Source of the DNA: Gordonia gummivorans
GTDB lineage: Bacteria > Actinomycetota > Actinomycetes > Mycobacteriales > Mycobacteriaceae
NCBI RefSeq assembly: GCF_022513585.1
Contig: NZ_JAKWBF010000015.1
Coordinates: 1 to 64,000, forward strand
Length of the DNA: 64,000 nt
Reading direction: 5' to 3'
In this document: one piece after another, positions 41,069 through 55,608 of the stretch
Layout: the number at the start of each line of letters is the position of its first letter
Numbering within the stretch: the first letter of the stretch is position 1
Translations under genes and position numbers: made by a program
Notes under the pieces: generated by a model
The model's input: the letters and a program-made list of their open reading frames with translations, nothing else
Told to the model about the DNA's origin: nothing
Databases searched by the model: none

Positions 41069-41369
41069 GGCTCTCCTCGTCTGCCTGCCCCGAACTGTGT
41101 GCAAGAGGGGCTCACGGCCCGAAAACGGGCCTGGCGGGCTACTACACAGCATGGTAGACGTATGCCAACTCGATCCGTGAATCGAGCCCTGACCACCGCG
41201 CTGACCTGCAATCGGGCCATCGGGGCGACGCATCGCCCACTCGCCGCGCAGCCCTCGGTGGCGGCCGATTACTCTGGTGACGAGTACAGGCCGACTTCCC
41301 GTATGTCGGGAAATGCTTGTCGGCCTGTTCACCGTCCAGCACCGAGCAGGCACAGGAGACACCACGACC
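41069..41369 (+). promoter_or_regulatory. ctaB/tkt divergent control region
   Basis: A 301-base divergent intergenic region. The tkt side has a TACTCT (41270-41275) that could be a -10 element, which would start the transcript near 41282, just before the hairpin at 41287-41327. No convincing -35 match and no palindromic operator apart from the hairpin itself were seen on the ctaB side. Confidence 0.4.
41287..41327 (+). other. Strong hairpin in the tkt leader
   Basis: Outer perfect 9-base stem CAGGCCGAC / GTCGGCCTG and inner perfect 6-base stem TTCCCG / CGGGAA with a 5-base loop, separated by a 6-base bulge (ATGCTT) on the 3' side only. It lies 43 bases before the tkt GTG. No U-run follows. 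It may stabilise the mRNA, act as an attenuator or bind a regulator. Confidence 0.6.
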
Positions 41370-43454
<2,085 letters not shown>

Positions 43455-43570
43455 CAACTGCACATCGACGTGTCACCAGAGGAAAACCTGACCTCAGGCG
43501 CCATCGCGTTCGGCGATCCCGAGCGCACCACAAGTACGCATCCTGCGTGCGCAACCCGAAAGGGAAACCC

Positions 43571-44689
43571 GTGACCCAGAACAGCAAGCTCGCCGAACTG
43601 TCCGCCGCCGGAGTGTCCGTGTGGCTCGACGACCTGTCCCGTGACCTGATCTCCTCCGGCGACCTCGCCGACCTCATCGCCACCAAATCGGTGGTCGGCG
43701 TGACCACCAACCCGTCGATCTTCCAGGCCGCGCTGTCGAAGGGCACCAGCTACGACGCGCAGGTCAACGAATTGGCCGCGCGCGGAGCCGATGTGGACGC
43801 GACCATTCGCACCGTCACCACCGACGATGTCCGCAACGCGTGCGACGTCCTGGCTCCGGTGTTCGAGGAGTCCCACGGTGTGGACGGTCGAGTGTCGATC
43901 GAGGTGGATCCCCGCCTCGCTCACGACACCGAGGGCACGGTCGCACAGGCCGTCGAACTCTGGAAGATCGTCGACCGCCCCAACCTCCTCATCAAGATCC
44001 CGGCGACCAAGGCCGGGCTGCCCGCGATCACCAAGGTCCTCGCCGAGGGCATCAGCGTCAACGTCACGCTGATCTTCTCCGTGGAGCGCTACAAGGGGGT
44101 CATGGACGCCTACCTCGACGGCCTGGATGCGGCCGCCCTGGCCGGTCACGACCTGTCGTCGATCCACTCGGTGGCGTCGTTCTTCGTCTCCCGCGTGGAC
44201 ACCGAGGTCGACAAGCGCCTCGACGCCATCGGCACCCCCGATGCCCTCGGACTGCGCGGCAAGGCTGCCCTCGCGAACGCGCGCCTGGCCTACCAGGCGT
44301 ATCAGGAGATCTTCGAGGTGGAGTCGCGCTTCCCGGACCTGCTGGCGCAGGGCGCGCGGCCGCAGCGAGCGCTGTGGGCCTCGACCGGCGTGAAGAATCC
44401 CGACTACCCCGACACCCTCTACGTCAGCGAACTCGTCGCACCCAACACGGTGAACACCATGCCGGGCAAGACGATGGATGCCTTCGCCGACCACGGCTGG
44501 GTCAACACCTCGTCGATCGTCGGGCTCGGTCAGGAGTCCCAGGAGGTGTTCGACGCGATCGCCGCGGTCGGCATCGACTTCGCGGACGTCTTCGAGGTTC
44601 TGGAGACCGAGGGCGTGAGCAAGTTCGAGGATGCCTGGAACGATCTGCTCAGCGCGACCGCCGAGCAGTTGACCGCCGCACAGGGCTGA
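43571..44689 (+). CDS. tal: Transaldolase
   Basis: A 372-residue transaldolase. The N-terminus [13 protein letters not shown] and TTNPSIFQ match the family. The Schiff-base lysine lies in [12 protein letters not shown], and [11 protein letters not shown] and [13 protein letters not shown] follow. It transfers dihydroxyacetone units between sedoheptulose 7-phosphate and glyceraldehyde 3-phosphate. GTG start with AAAGGG upstream. The 116-base gap after tkt has no clear terminator. Confidence 0.97.
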   Translation: MTQNSKLAELSAAGVSVWLDDLSRDLISSGDLADLIATKSVVGVTTNPSIFQAALSKGTSYDAQVNELAARGADVDATIRTVTTDDVRNACDVLAPVFEESHGVDGRVSIEVDPRLAHDTEGTVAQAVELWKIVDRPNLLIKIPATKAGLPAITKVLAEGISVNVTLIFSVERYKGVMDAYLDGLDAAALAGHDLSSIHSVASFFVSRVDTEVDKRLDAIGTPDALGLRGKAALANARLAYQAYQEIFEVESRFPDLLAQGARPQRALWASTGVKNPDYPDTLYVSELVAPNTVNTMPGKTMDAFADHGWVNTSSIVGLGQESQEVFDAIAAVGIDFADVFEVLETEGVSKFEDAWNDLLSATAEQLTAAQG

Positions 44690-44694
44690 CGCGC

Positions 44695-46236
44695 GTGCCC
44701 AGGGGTGAGAAGCGTTGGTCCAACCCGCTTCGCGACCCACGTGACAAGCGGCTCCCCCGGATTGCCGGACCGTGCAGTCTCATCATCTTCGGTGTTACGG
44801 GCGACCTCGCCCGCAAGAAGTTGATGCCGGCGATCTACGATCTCGCCAACCGCGGTCTGCTTCCGCCGTCGTTCGCGCTGGTCGGGTTCGGGCGGCGCGA
44901 TTGGGACGACGAGGATTTCGCGAAGGTCGTCCACGACGCCGTTCGTGAGCACGCCCGCACCGGGTTCCGCGAGGAGGTGTGGGAACGACTCACCGAGGGA
45001 TTCCGGTTCGTCCAGGGCTCGTTCGACGACGACGCGTCGTTCGACCGGCTCAAGGACACGCTCGCGACCCTCGACAAAGAACGCGGGACCGACGGCAACC
45101 ACGCCTTCTACCTGTCGATCCCGCCGAACGCATTCCCGACGGTGTGCGAACAACTGCATCGCAGTGGCCTGGCCACCTCGTCCAACCGCGACAACTGGCG
45201 ACGTGTGGTGATCGAGAAGCCCTTCGGACACGATCTCGAATCCGCCAAACAGCTCAATGCCATTGTGAACAGCGTCTTTCCGGAGTCGTCGGTGTTCCGC
45301 ATCGACCACTACCTCGGCAAGGAGACGGTGCAGAACATCCTTGCGCTGCGCTTTGCCAATCAGCTGTTCGATCCGCTGTGGAGTTCGCACTACGTCGACC
45401 ATGTGCAGATCACCATGGCCGAGGACATCGGCCTCGGTGGGCGCGCGGGTTACTACGACGGGATCGGCGCGGCCCGTGACGTCATCCAGAACCACCTGCT
45501 CCAGCTGATGGCCCTGGTCGCGATGGAAGAGCCGATCTCCTTCGAACCCAAGCAGTTACAGGCCGAGAAGATCAAGGTGCTCTCGGCGACGAGCAACATC
45601 TTGCCGATCGCGGAGAACACCGCCCGCGGTCAGTACGGACCGGGCTGGCAGGGCAGTGAGAAGGTTCCGGGACTCAAGGACGAAGAGGGGTTCGCCAAGG
45701 ACTCGACCACCGAGACCTATGCCGCGATCGCCCTCGAGGTCGATTCCCGACGATGGGCCGGCGTGCCGTTCTACCTGCGTACCGGCAAGCGGTTGGGCCG
45801 ACGCGTCACGGAGATCGCGCTGGTGTTCAAACGCGCGCCACACCTCCCCTTCGACAAGACGATGACGGAGGAACTGAGCCAGAACGCTCTGGTCATCCGC
45901 GTGCAGCCCGACGAGGGCATCACACTGCGATTCGGTTCCAAGGTGCCTGCCTCCAGCATGGAGGTTCGCGACGTGAACATGGACTTCAGCTACGGCACCG
46001 CGTTCACCGAGGCGTCGCCCGAGGCCTACGAGCGGCTCATCCTCGACGTGCTGCTCGGCGAACCATCGCTGTTCCCGGTCAACGAGGAAGTCGAATTGTC
46101 TTGGGAAATACTCGATCCCGTGCTCGACTGCTGGGCGCAAGAGGGTTCGCCGGACAGCTACGAATCGGGCACGTGGGGTCCGGCGTCGGCCGACGAGATG
46201 CTCGAACGGACCGGACGGTCATGGCGTCGGCCGTGA
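44695..46236 (+). CDS. zwf: Glucose-6-phosphate dehydrogenase
   Basis: First enzyme of the oxidative pentose phosphate branch, 513 residues. The cofactor motif IIFGVTGDLARKKLMPA and VVIEKPFGHD are present. The active-site signature RIDHYLGKE holds the catalytic His region. The GTG at 44695 starts six bases after the tal stop, giving a length matching M. tuberculosis Zwf2. Activity in relatives depends on OpcA, coded next. Confidence 0.97.
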   Translation: MPRGEKRWSNPLRDPRDKRLPRIAGPCSLIIFGVTGDLARKKLMPAIYDLANRGLLPPSFALVGFGRRDWDDEDFAKVVHDAVREHARTGFREEVWERLTEGFRFVQGSFDDDASFDRLKDTLATLDKERGTDGNHAFYLSIPPNAFPTVCEQLHRSGLATSSNRDNWRRVVIEKPFGHDLESAKQLNAIVNSVFPESSVFRIDHYLGKETVQNILALRFANQLFDPLWSSHYVDHVQITMAEDIGLGGRAGYYDGIGAARDVIQNHLLQLMALVAMEEPISFEPKQLQAEKIKVLSATSNILPIAENTARGQYGPGWQGSEKVPGLKDEEGFAKDSTTETYAAIALEVDSRRWAGVPFYLRTGKRLGRRVTEIALVFKRAPHLPFDKTMTEELSQNALVIRVQPDEGITLRFGSKVPASSMEVRDVNMDFSYGTAFTEASPEAYERLILDVLLGEPSLFPVNEEVELSWEILDPVLDCWAQEGSPDSYESGTWGPASADEMLERTGRSWRRP

Positions 46237-46273
46237 TAGCTCACTCCCGACCGCTCACTGAGGAGATCACCCG

Positions 46274-47188
46274 ATGATCATCGAGTTGCCCGACACCTCG
46301 ACCAACGAGGTGGCCAAGAAGATCGTCTCCGTCCGCGAGTCCGGCGGCGCGATCAGCCTGGGCCGTGTGCTGACGCTCGTCGTGTGCGCGGATCACGGTG
46401 AGCCGACCGAAGGCGCCATCGAAGCCGCTGTCGGTGCGAGCCGTGAACACCCCAGCCGCGTCATCGTGGTGTCGCGCGGGAGTCGAGACGAGGAATCGCG
46501 GCTCGACGCCCAGTACCGCGTCGGCGGCGACGCCGGTGCCTCGGAAGTCGTGGTGCTGGCGCTGCACGGTGAGTTGTCGGATCAGCCGGCCAGCGTGGTG
46601 ACGCCGTTCCTCCTGCCAGACACCCCCGTCGTCACCTGGTGGCCCGGTGCCGCGCCCGAGTATCCGGCCGCCGATCCCCTGGGTCAGCTCGGTCGCCGAC
46701 GCATCCTCGACGCGTCAAAGTCGGCCAATCCCGAGACGGTGCTCGCGCGCCGGCTGGCGACGTACTCGCCCGGTGACACCGACCTCGCGTGGACCCAGAT
46801 CACCCATTGGCGAGCCCTTCTCGCCTCTACCGTCGACCGTCCGCCGCACGATCCGATCACGGCGGTCGAGGTCACCGGACCGCAACTGTCCCCCGCCGTC
46901 GACCTGCTCGCCGGCTGGATGCGCGCCGCCCTCGGGGTGCCCGTCTACCGGAGGATGGGCAGCTTCGAGGTTCGGTTGCAACGGCAGCAGGGGCCGACGA
47001 TCCTCGCGATCGACCAGAACAACAACGCCGTCATCACCGAACCCGGCAAGCCCGATGGCCGAGTTGCCATGAGCAGGCGCGATCTGCCCATGTGCCTCAT
47101 CGAGGAGCTGCGCCGACTCGACACCGACGAGGTGTACGCCGACGCACTGCGCGGTGCGACCGAGATCATCGTGGAAGGTATCGCCTGA
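46274..47188 (+). CDS. opcA: G6PDH assembly protein OpcA
   Basis: A 304-residue allosteric partner of Zwf in actinobacteria; it makes the dehydrogenase redox-responsive in mycobacteria and cyanobacteria. TPVVTWWPGAAPEYPAADPL and the C-terminal SMRRDLPMCLIEELRRLD-type end (MSRRDLPMCLIEELRRLD) are diagnostic. The ATG has GGAG upstream (gaggagatcacccg-ATG). The stop shares one base with the pgl ATG (TGATG). Confidence 0.95.
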   Translation: MIIELPDTSTNEVAKKIVSVRESGGAISLGRVLTLVVCADHGEPTEGAIEAAVGASREHPSRVIVVSRGSRDEESRLDAQYRVGGDAGASEVVVLALHGELSDQPASVVTPFLLPDTPVVTWWPGAAPEYPAADPLGQLGRRRILDASKSANPETVLARRLATYSPGDTDLAWTQITHWRALLASTVDRPPHDPITAVEVTGPQLSPAVDLLAGWMRAALGVPVYRRMGSFEVRLQRQQGPTILAIDQNNNAVITEPGKPDGRVAMSRRDLPMCLIEELRRLDTDEVYADALRGATEIIVEGIA

Positions 47189-47925
47189 TGAGTACCGAGA
47201 CCCTCGTCTTCGATACCAAGGACGAGCTCGTCGCTACTGCCGCAACGCGTTTCGTCGATCTGATCACCCGTGCGCAGCAGGAGCGCGGTCATGCGCACGT
47301 CGTCTTGACCGGTGGCAGCAACGGCATCGCGATCCTCGCCGCGCTGGCCGCCGACAGCGGCTCGGTCGACTGGTCACGGGTCGACGTGTACTGGGGCGAC
47401 GACCGATTCGTCCCCGCCGACGATCCGGAACGCAACGACGGCCAGGCCCGCGAGGCGCTGCTCGACAAGGTCCCGCTGAACCCCGACCGCATCCATCCGA
47501 TGGCACCTTCGGACGGGCCGTTCGGTGACGACATCAACGCTGCCGCAGCCGATTACGCAGCGGTATTGGCCGCCAACTCCTCCGACGGGGTTGCGCCCCT
47601 TTTCGACATCCATCTCCTCGGCATGGGCGGCGAAGGGCACATCAACTCCCTGTTCCCGCACACACCGGCCACCGCAGAGTCCGTGAAGTCGGTTGTCGCG
47701 GTTGAAGATTCACCCAAGCCGCCCCCGCGTCGCATCACCTTGACGCTTCCCGTCGTCAACCGCAGCAAGGCCGTGTGGTTCTTGGTCGCCGGCGCCGACA
47801 AGGCCGAGGCGGTCGCCGCTGCGCACGAAGGAGCCGATCCCGCCGATTGGCCGTGCGCCGGCGCACACGGCACCGAGGAGACCATCTGGTTCCTCGACGA
47901 CGCCGCTGCGGAGAAGATTTCGTAG
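47188..47925 (+). CDS. pgl: 6-phosphogluconolactonase
   Basis: A 245-residue DevB/Pgl lactonase that opens 6-phosphogluconolactone after Zwf. LTGGSNGIAILAAL, VYWGDDRFVPADDPERN, and LLGMGGEGHINSLFPHTPA carry the catalytic His region. It is the last gene of the pentose phosphate operon, coupled to opcA. The 43-base gap to the convergent ppc stop has no recognisable hairpin terminator. Confidence 0.95.
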   Translation: MSTETLVFDTKDELVATAATRFVDLITRAQQERGHAHVVLTGGSNGIAILAALAADSGSVDWSRVDVYWGDDRFVPADDPERNDGQAREALLDKVPLNPDRIHPMAPSDGPFGDDINAAAADYAAVLAANSSDGVAPLFDIHLLGMGGEGHINSLFPHTPATAESVKSVVAVEDSPKPPPRRITLTLPVVNRSKAVWFLVAGADKAEAVAAAHEGADPADWPCAGAHGTEETIWFLDDAAAEKIS

Positions 47926-47968
47926 CAATAGTGCGCGCCCGCCGCCCACTACTGCTACCGATCGACCT

Positions 47969-50806
47969 CTACCCGCTGTTGCGCAACGCCGTCGCGAGTC
48001 CGTTCATGGTGAGCTGGATGCCGCGCGGGATGCGTGGTTCGGTGTCACCGGCGCGGAAGCGTCGGAGCAGCTCGACCTGCAGGAGATTCAGCGGCTCGAG
48101 GTACGGGAATCGGTTGTACACCGATCGCTTGAGCGCGGCGTTGTCCGAGAGCAGGTCGTCGGTGCCGGTGATCTTCGAGTACATCTCGATCGTCAGGGCA
48201 TGCTCGTCGACGATCATCCCGAACACCTTGTCGCGCAACTCTTGATCGGGAACCAGCTGCGCGTAGCGGTGCGCCAGGCCCATATCCGACTTCGCGAGCA
48301 CCTGCGCCATGTTCGACATGACGGTCCGGAAGAACGGCCACTCTTTGTAGTAGCGCTGCAGCGTCGCGAGCCGCTCGTCGGAATCGCCGATCCACTCCGC
48401 GAATGCCGACCCGGTGCTGTACCAGCCCGGGAGCATCACGCGCGACTGGGTCCACGACAGCACCCATGGGATCGCGCGCAGATCCGAGATCTTCTCGGTC
48501 TGCTTCCGCGACGCCGGCCGGCTGCCGATGTTGAGCGCACCGATCTCCGACAGCGGCGTGGAGGTGGTGAAGTACTCCACAAAGCCGGGGGTCTCGTGCA
48601 CCAGCTTGCTGTAGGCCGACCGCGCCAGCGCCGCGATCTCGTCCATGTTCGTGTACGCGTCTTCCGAGTCGTCGCCGAGGCCTTCGACGTCGAGCAGCGA
48701 CGACTCGATGGTCGCAGCGAGCAGCGTCTCGAGGTTGCGTTCCGCGCTCACCGGCTCTGCGTATTTCGCCGCGATGATCTCACCCTGTTCGGTGATGCGC
48801 AGCGAACCCTGCACGGCCCCGGGCGGCTGGGCGAGGATCGCGTCGTAGCTCGGTCCACCACCACGGCCGACGGTGCCGCCGCGACCGTGGAAGAGCCGCA
48901 ACCGGATTCCGGCTTTCTCGGCGGCTTCCACCAGATCGAGCTCGCCGCGGTAGAGAGCCCAGTTGGCGGCCATGTAGCCGCCGTCCTTGTTCGAGTCGGA
49001 ATAGCCGAGCATGACTTCTTGCATTCCGGACTGTGAGTCGACGAGGTCCCGGTAGAACGGCAGGTCCAGCGCGGCGAGGAGTGTCGTCGCGCCCTGCTGC
49101 AGGTCCTCGATGGTCTCGAACAACGGCACGATGCGCACCGTGGACACGAGTTTGCCCGATTCCGGGTCGATGTCGATGAGGCCCGCTTCCTTCAGCAGGA
49201 TCATCGGCTCGAGCATGTCACTCACCGAGGTGCACATGCTGATGATGTAGTTCGGCACAGCCTGCGGACCGAACTTGGCAACCGCGCCGGCCGCGGCACG
49301 CACGATGTTCAGTTCCTTGATCGCGAGTTCGCTCAGGTCGGCGTCGGGTCGCGTCAGCGGGCGCCGTGCCTGAAGCTCGGCGGAGAGGATCGCCACCCGC
49401 TCGTCCTCGTCGAGCGAGGCGTAGTCGGGGTGCACCCCCGACCAGGCGAGCAGCTCGCCGATCACTTCCTCGTGCATGTCGGAGTTCTGGCGCATGTCCA
49501 GACCCGACAGGTTGAAACCGAAGGTACGCACCGATTCTCGCAGCGTGAGCAGACGGTCGTCGGCGATGATGTCGTCCTTGCCGACACGCAATGCGGCATC
49601 GAGCACGTCGAGGTCCGCGAGCAGTTCGTCGGCGGACGCATAGGCCGGCCGCCCGTTGACCAGGAACAGGTCGGAGGCCTTCATCACTTCCTCGCCGAAC
49701 AGCTCGGTCGCCGTGGTGACGAGCCGAGAACGGATGTGGCGCAGGGCAAGCCGGAACGGTTCGTCGGCCGCGGCTTCCTCGGCGGACACACCGGCCAACT
49801 CGTAGAGTTCGGAGCCCGGGTTCATCAGCCGCGTCGACATGCTCAGTTCCTGCGCGAGTTTGTGCAGTTCGTCGAGGTGATGTCCGATCGCGGTGCGTGC
49901 AGCCAAAGTGGTTGCCATCTCCACGATCTCGCCGGTCACGAAGGGGTTGCCGTCGCGGTCACCACCGATCCACGAACCCATCCGGAGAATCGGATCGTCG
50001 GCCAGTCCGGCGTCGGGGTATGCGGCGCGCAGCGAGGCTCGAACCGCATTGTTGATCTTGGGCACGACGTCGAAGAACGAGGCGTCGTAATACCGGAGTC
50101 CGGAGCGGATCTCGTCCTGAATGGTCAACCGTTCCAACCGGATCAATGCGGTCTGCCACATCGTGAGGATCTGTCGCCGGATCGACTCGGTGACGGTGGC
50201 GTCCTCGTCCGGCATCAGCTCGGTGCGATTGCGGAACCGGAGCAGTTCGGTGATGCGATTCTGCGCCTCGAACACCGTCCGCCTGCGGGTCTCGGTGGGG
50301 TGAGCCGTGATGACCGGGACGACGGTGGCATCGGCGAGGGCCTTGCCGACCGCGTCGTCGGTGAGTCCGGCCGCTGCGAGCTTGGCGTAGGTGGCTTCCA
50401 GGCTGCTGTCCTGTGGTGGATCCCCGGCACGAACGTGGATCGCCCGGCGCCGTTCGCGGTGGATGTCCTCGGCCAGGTTGGCCAGCAGGGCGAAATGGCT
50501 GAAGGCCCGAATCACCGGCAGCGCCACCGAGATGTCCAGGTCGACGAACAGGCCGGCGAGTTCGTCGCGATCGATCTCGGAGTGACGGATCTTGAAGGCC
50601 GCGGTCCGTGCCGTCTCGACGATGTCGAACACCTCGTCGCCCGCGTGCTCACGGACGGTATTGCCCAGGATTCCACCCAGCAGCCTGATGTCCTCGCGCA
50701 GCGGTTCGGTGAGCGCACGACCCTCGTCGTCGACGGAGATGAGGTCGGCGATGGTGATTGTCGGACGCCATTCCGGGGCACCCCGTGACGGGAGGGATTC
50801 AGTCAT
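47969..50806 (-). CDS. ppc: Phosphoenolpyruvate carboxylase
   Basis: Anaplerotic enzyme giving oxaloacetate from PEP and bicarbonate, 945 residues. The catalytic His lies in [27 protein letters not shown] and [14 protein letters not shown] complete the active site, and the enzyme ends in ALRNSG like other PEPCs. The ATG at 50806 is the best start; the upstream 24 codons lack conservation. It sits downstream of secG but is separated by a hairpin terminator, so it is probably its own transcript. The location resembles the gap-pgk-tpi-ppc order of C. glutamicum. Confidence 0.96.
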   Translation of the reverse strand: MTESLPSRGAPEWRPTITIADLISVDDEGRALTEPLREDIRLLGGILGNTVREHAGDEVFDIVETARTAAFKIRHSEIDRDELAGLFVDLDISVALPVIRAFSHFALLANLAEDIHRERRRAIHVRAGDPPQDSSLEATYAKLAAAGLTDDAVGKALADATVVPVITAHPTETRRRTVFEAQNRITELLRFRNRTELMPDEDATVTESIRRQILTMWQTALIRLERLTIQDEIRSGLRYYDASFFDVVPKINNAVRASLRAAYPDAGLADDPILRMGSWIGGDRDGNPFVTGEIVEMATTLAARTAIGHHLDELHKLAQELSMSTRLMNPGSELYELAGVSAEEAAADEPFRLALRHIRSRLVTTATELFGEEVMKASDLFLVNGRPAYASADELLADLDVLDAALRVGKDDIIADDRLLTLRESVRTFGFNLSGLDMRQNSDMHEEVIGELLAWSGVHPDYASLDEDERVAILSAELQARRPLTRPDADLSELAIKELNIVRAAAGAVAKFGPQAVPNYIISMCTSVSDMLEPMILLKEAGLIDIDPESGKLVSTVRIVPLFETIEDLQQGATTLLAALDLPFYRDLVDSQSGMQEVMLGYSDSNKDGGYMAANWALYRGELDLVEAAEKAGIRLRLFHGRGGTVGRGGGPSYDAILAQPPGAVQGSLRITEQGEIIAAKYAEPVSAERNLETLLAATIESSLLDVEGLGDDSEDAYTNMDEIAALARSAYSKLVHETPGFVEYFTTSTPLSEIGALNIGSRPASRKQTEKISDLRAIPWVLSWTQSRVMLPGWYSTGSAFAEWIGDSDERLATLQRYYKEWPFFRTVMSNMAQVLAKSDMGLAHRYAQLVPDQELRDKVFGMIVDEHALTIEMYSKITGTDDLLSDNAALKRSVYNRFPYLEPLNLLQVELLRRFRAGDTEPRIPRGIQLTMNGLATALRNSG

Positions 50807-50886
50807 GCCGTTCAGTATTCCGGCTAACGGTCGTCGGGGCATCTCGGAGGCGCCGATCCGCAGGGACACTCTCGTCACAAATGCAA

Positions 50887-50916
50887 CAACCCGACGGCAC
50901 AGGTGCCATCGGGTTG
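50887..50916 (-). terminator. Intrinsic-type terminator after secG
   Basis: An 8-base stem CAACCCGA / TCGGGTTG, one mismatch, then a 5-base stem GGCAC / GTGCC with a two-base loop. On the minus strand it is followed by TTGCATTTGTG, a moderately U-rich tail. It lies 22 bases after the secG stop and before ppc. Confidence 0.7.
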
Positions 50917-50938
50917 GATGCGGGGTGCGCCGTGCGCG

Positions 50939-51178
50939 TCAGGACAGCTTGATGTTGACGCCCACGCCGATGATGAGGATGAACCAGATGAGGCCGACGA
51001 AGATCGTCAGTCGGTCGAGGTTGCGTTCCACGACGCTCGAACCCGACAAGCTGGACTGGACACCGCCACCGAACAGGGACGACAGGCCGCCGCCCTTACC
51101 GCGGTGCAGCAGCACGAGCACGATGAGCAGGACACTCGTCACGATCAGTCCGATATCGAGCGCGGTTTCCACTGACAC
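50939..51178 (-). CDS. secG: Preprotein translocase subunit SecG
   Basis: A 79-residue two-helix membrane protein. The first segment is LDIGLIVTSVLLIVLVLLHRGKGGGLSSLFGGG, with the SecG glycine-rich loop; then LDRLTIFVGLIWFILIIGVGV. It stimulates SecYEG protein export. GTG start; a second GTG two codons downstream is possible. The 130-base gap to tpiA contains GTCTCGA repeats and a long imperfect inverted repeat but no clear promoter. Confidence 0.93.
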   Translation of the reverse strand: MSVETALDIGLIVTSVLLIVLVLLHRGKGGGLSSLFGGGVQSSLSGSSVVERNLDRLTIFVGLIWFILIIGVGVNIKLS

Positions 51179-51308
51179 TGGCTTGCGATCCTGTTCTGTC
51201 GAGAAGTCTGAGGTCAGCCATCAGAAATGTCTCGAAGACACCGATGGCAGGCCGGTCACGAGGCGTCTCGAGACCAACCTGCCACAGTGTACAGATGGTG
51301 TACCCGAA

Positions 51309-52100
51309 TCAGGGCAGCGGGCCACCCGCGGCGATCGCCGACAGCGTGGCGAACTCGTCCGATTTGAGCGAGGCCCCACCCACGAGTGCACCGTCGACGT
51401 CGGCCTGGCCGACGATGTCCCCGACGTTCTTGGCGTTCACCGATCCGCCGTAGAGGACCCGGACCGATGCCGCGGTGGCATCGTCGGCGATCTCGACGAG
51501 AGTCTCGCGAACCGCCTTGCACACCTCCTGCGCGTCGTCGGCACTGGCCACCCGGCCGGTACCGATCGCCCACACCGGTTCGTAGGCGATGACGACCTTC
51601 GCGATCTCCTCCGCCGACAACCCGGCCAGCGAGCCCTTGAGCTGCGCCACGTTGTACGCGACGTGCTCGCCGGATTCGCGGATGTCGAGTCCTTCACCTA
51701 TGCAGACGATCGGCGTGAGACCGTGCTTGAGTGCCGCCTTGGTCTTGGCCAGCACCACGTCGTCGGTCTCGGCGTGCATCGTGCGACGCTCCGAATGCCC
51801 GACCACCACAAAAGTGCAGCCGAGCTTGGCGAGGAACGCACCGCTGATCTCGCCGGTGTAAGCACCGGAATCGTGTGCAGACAGATCCTGCGCACCATAG
51901 GTGAGCAGCAACTTGTCGCCGTCGACGACGGTCTGCACGCTGCGGATATCCGTGAACGGCGGGATGACCGTCACGTCGACCTTGTCGAAATACTTCGCCG
52001 GCAACGCGAACGCGATCTTCTGGACGAGCGCGATCGCCTCCAGATGATTCAGGTTCATCTTCCAGTTGCCCGCGATGAGCGGCTTACGTGAACCTGACAT
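51309..52100 (-). CDS. tpiA: Triosephosphate isomerase
   Basis: A 263-residue glycolytic TIM barrel. GNWKMN holds Lys13 type, VVGHSERR the electrophilic His, and [11 protein letters not shown] the catalytic Glu. The phosphate loop VLYGGSVN and LVGGASL follow. The ATG begins right after the pgk TGA, so the two are co-translated. Confidence 0.97.
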   Translation of the reverse strand: MSGSRKPLIAGNWKMNLNHLEAIALVQKIAFALPAKYFDKVDVTVIPPFTDIRSVQTVVDGDKLLLTYGAQDLSAHDSGAYTGEISGAFLAKLGCTFVVVGHSERRTMHAETDDVVLAKTKAALKHGLTPIVCIGEGLDIRESGEHVAYNVAQLKGSLAGLSAEEIAKVVIAYEPVWAIGTGRVASADDAQEVCKAVRETLVEIADDATAASVRVLYGGSVNAKNVGDIVGQADVDGALVGGASLKSDEFATLSAIAAGGPLP

Positions 52101-53312
52101 TCAGCTCTCCAACACCTTCAGTCCGGGCAATTCCTTGCCTTCCAGGTATTCCAACGACGCGCCGCCGCCGGTCGAGATGTGCGAGAAACCATCATCGGGC
52201 AGCCCGAGCGTCCGCACCGCAGCCGCCGAGTCACCGCCGCCGACGACGGTGAAGGCACCCTTGGCGGTGGCACCGGCGATGGCCTCGGCCACCCCCTTGG
52301 TGCCTGCCGAGAACTTCTCGAACTCGAACACACCCGACGGACCGTTCCAGAAGATCGTCTCCGCGCCGCCGAGCACGGCGGCGAACCGCTTCACCGATTC
52401 CGGCCCGATGTCCAGACCCATCCAGCCGTCCGGGATCGCATCGGTGGACACCGTGTCGGACTCGGCGTCGGCGGCGAACTTGTCGGCCACCACCACGTCC
52501 ACCGGCAGGTGGATCACGTCACCGAACCGCTCCAAGAGGTCCTTGCAGACGTCGATCTGATCTTCTTGCAACAGCGACGAACCCACTGAATGTCCTTGTG
52601 CGGCAAGGAAGGTGAAGGCCATACCGCCACCGATCACCAGCGTGTCGACCTTGGGCGCAAGTGCCTCGATGACACCCAGCTTGTCCGACACCTTGGACCC
52701 GCCGAGCACCACGGCGTACGGGCGCGACACGTCGTGGGTCAGCTTTGCCAGCACATTGACCTCGGTGGCCACCAGCTCTCCTGCGTAGTGCGGGAGGAGC
52801 TTGGCGACGTCGTACACCGACGCCTGCTTGCGGTGCACCACGCCGAAGCCATCCGAGACGAACGCTCCGTCGTCGCCGACGAGCTCCACCAGCGCCTTGG
52901 CCAGGGACTCACGCTCGGCCTCGTCCTTGGAGGTCTCGCGCGGATCGAAGCGGATGTTCTCCAGCAGGAGTACATCCCCGTCGGTCAGGCCCTCGGCCCG
53001 GGCGAGCGCGTCAGAGCCGACCACGTCACCGGCGAGTTGCACGTTGCGGCCAAGCTCCGCACCGAGCCGCTCGGCGACCGGTGCCAGCGAGTACTTCGGA
53101 TCGGGCTCCCCTTTCGGCCGCCCGAGGTGGGCGGTGATGATCACCTTGGCGCCGGCGTCGATCAACGCCTTCAGGGTGGGCAGGGAGGCGAGGATGCGGC
53201 CCGGATCGGTGATCGTCGACCCGTCGAGCGGGACGTTGAAATCCGATCGAACCAGCACTCCCCGACCCGAAACGCCTTCGTCCAGAAGGTCTTTCAGTGT
53301 GGGTACAGCCAT
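52101..53312 (-). CDS. pgk: Phosphoglycerate kinase
   Basis: A 403-residue glycolytic kinase. [41 protein letters not shown] and the nucleotide-domain GGGDSAAAV are present. The ATG at 53312 follows gap after 34 bases; the frame upstream of it is gap sequence in another frame. Middle gene of gap-pgk-tpiA-secG. Confidence 0.97.
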   Translation of the reverse strand: MAVPTLKDLLDEGVSGRGVLVRSDFNVPLDGSTITDPGRILASLPTLKALIDAGAKVIITAHLGRPKGEPDPKYSLAPVAERLGAELGRNVQLAGDVVGSDALARAEGLTDGDVLLLENIRFDPRETSKDEAERESLAKALVELVGDDGAFVSDGFGVVHRKQASVYDVAKLLPHYAGELVATEVNVLAKLTHDVSRPYAVVLGGSKVSDKLGVIEALAPKVDTLVIGGGMAFTFLAAQGHSVGSSLLQEDQIDVCKDLLERFGDVIHLPVDVVVADKFAADAESDTVSTDAIPDGWMGLDIGPESVKRFAAVLGGAETIFWNGPSGVFEFEKFSAGTKGVAEAIAGATAKGAFTVVGGGDSAAAVRTLGLPDDGFSHISTGGGASLEYLEGKELPGLKVLES

Positions 53313-53346
53313 TCTCGTGTGACTCCTGAGGTCGGTGGAGCGAGGC

Positions 53347-54540
<1,194 letters not shown>

Positions 54541-54546
54541 TCAGAG

Positions 54547-55530
54547 TCAGGCGTCGTCGAGGAGATCGGAGGTCACCGCGGATTCCGTGTCGGGAATGCC
54601 ATCCTGCCGCGCCTTCTTGTCGGCCATCGACAGCAACCGGCGGATACGTCCGGCGACCGCGTCCTTGGTCATCGGCGGATCCGCGAGCTGGCCGAGTTCC
54701 TCGAGCGAGGCCTGGCGGTGGGTGATCCGCAACTGGCCGGCCGCGATCAGGTGATCCGGTACCTCGTCGCCGAGGATCTCCAGTGCGCGCTCGACGCGCG
54801 CGGCGGCGGCAACGGCGGCCCGGGCCGATCGGCGAAGGTTCGCGTCGTCGAAGTTGGCGAGCCGGTTGGCGGTCGCACGCACCTCGCGCCGCATCCGCCG
54901 TTCTTCCCAGACGAGCCTGGTGTCGTGTGCGCCCATCCGCGTCAGCAACGCGCCGATCGCCTCGCCGTCGCGGATCACCACGCGGTCGGCGCCGCGCACC
55001 TCGCGCGCCTTGGCGGCCACACCGAGCCGGCGGGCCGCGCCCACCAGGGCGAGCGCCGCCTCTGGCCCGGGACAGCTGACCTCCAACGCCGACGAACGGC
55101 CCGGTTCGGTGAGCGAACCGTGGGCAAGGAATGCTCCGCGCCAGGCCGCCTCCGCGTCCGCCACGCTGCCGCCTACGACCTGGGCCGGCAGACCGCGCAC
55201 CGGGCGGCCACGCAGATCGAGCAGCCCGGTCTGCCGGGCCAGCCCCTCGCCGTCCTTGGTCACCCGCAGGATGTAGCGCGCCGACTTCCGAAGACCGCCA
55301 CCGCGTAGCACGTGCACATCGGAGTTGTATCCGTACAACTCGAAGATCTCGCGACGCAGACGGCGGGCCACATTGCCCATGTCGACTTCGGCCTCGACCA
55401 CCACGCGACCGCCGATGATGTGCAATCCGCCCGCGAACCGCAGGAGCGCCGACACCTCGGCTTTTCGGCAACTCACCTGAGTCACCGCGAGACGACTGAG
55501 TTCGTCCTTCACCGCCGCGGTCATCGCCAC
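54547..55530 (-). CDS. whiA: Sporulation/division regulator WhiA
   Basis: A 327-residue WhiA, identical in length to the tuberculosis protein when started at the GTG at 55530 (GGAGG ten bases upstream). The N-terminal LAGLIDADG-like domain includes [15 protein letters not shown]. The C-terminal helix-turn-helix includes [27 protein letters not shown]. In streptomycetes WhiA acts with WhiB at division gene promoters. It ends the uvrC-rapZ-yvcK-whiA block conserved in actinobacteria. Confidence 0.96.
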   Translation of the reverse strand: MAMTAAVKDELSRLAVTQVSCRKAEVSALLRFAGGLHIIGGRVVVEAEVDMGNVARRLRREIFELYGYNSDVHVLRGGGLRKSARYILRVTKDGEGLARQTGLLDLRGRPVRGLPAQVVGGSVADAEAAWRGAFLAHGSLTEPGRSSALEVSCPGPEAALALVGAARRLGVAAKAREVRGADRVVIRDGEAIGALLTRMGAHDTRLVWEERRMRREVRATANRLANFDDANLRRSARAAVAAAARVERALEILGDEVPDHLIAAGQLRITHRQASLEELGQLADPPMTKDAVAGRIRRLLSMADKKARQDGIPDTESAVTSDLLDDA

Positions 55531-55608
55531 CAGTCCCTGTCCTCCTGTCACGTGGCCGTCGCCACCAGAATCGCTGGACCACCACGGGGCCCACGCTGCC
55601 CGGCAAGC

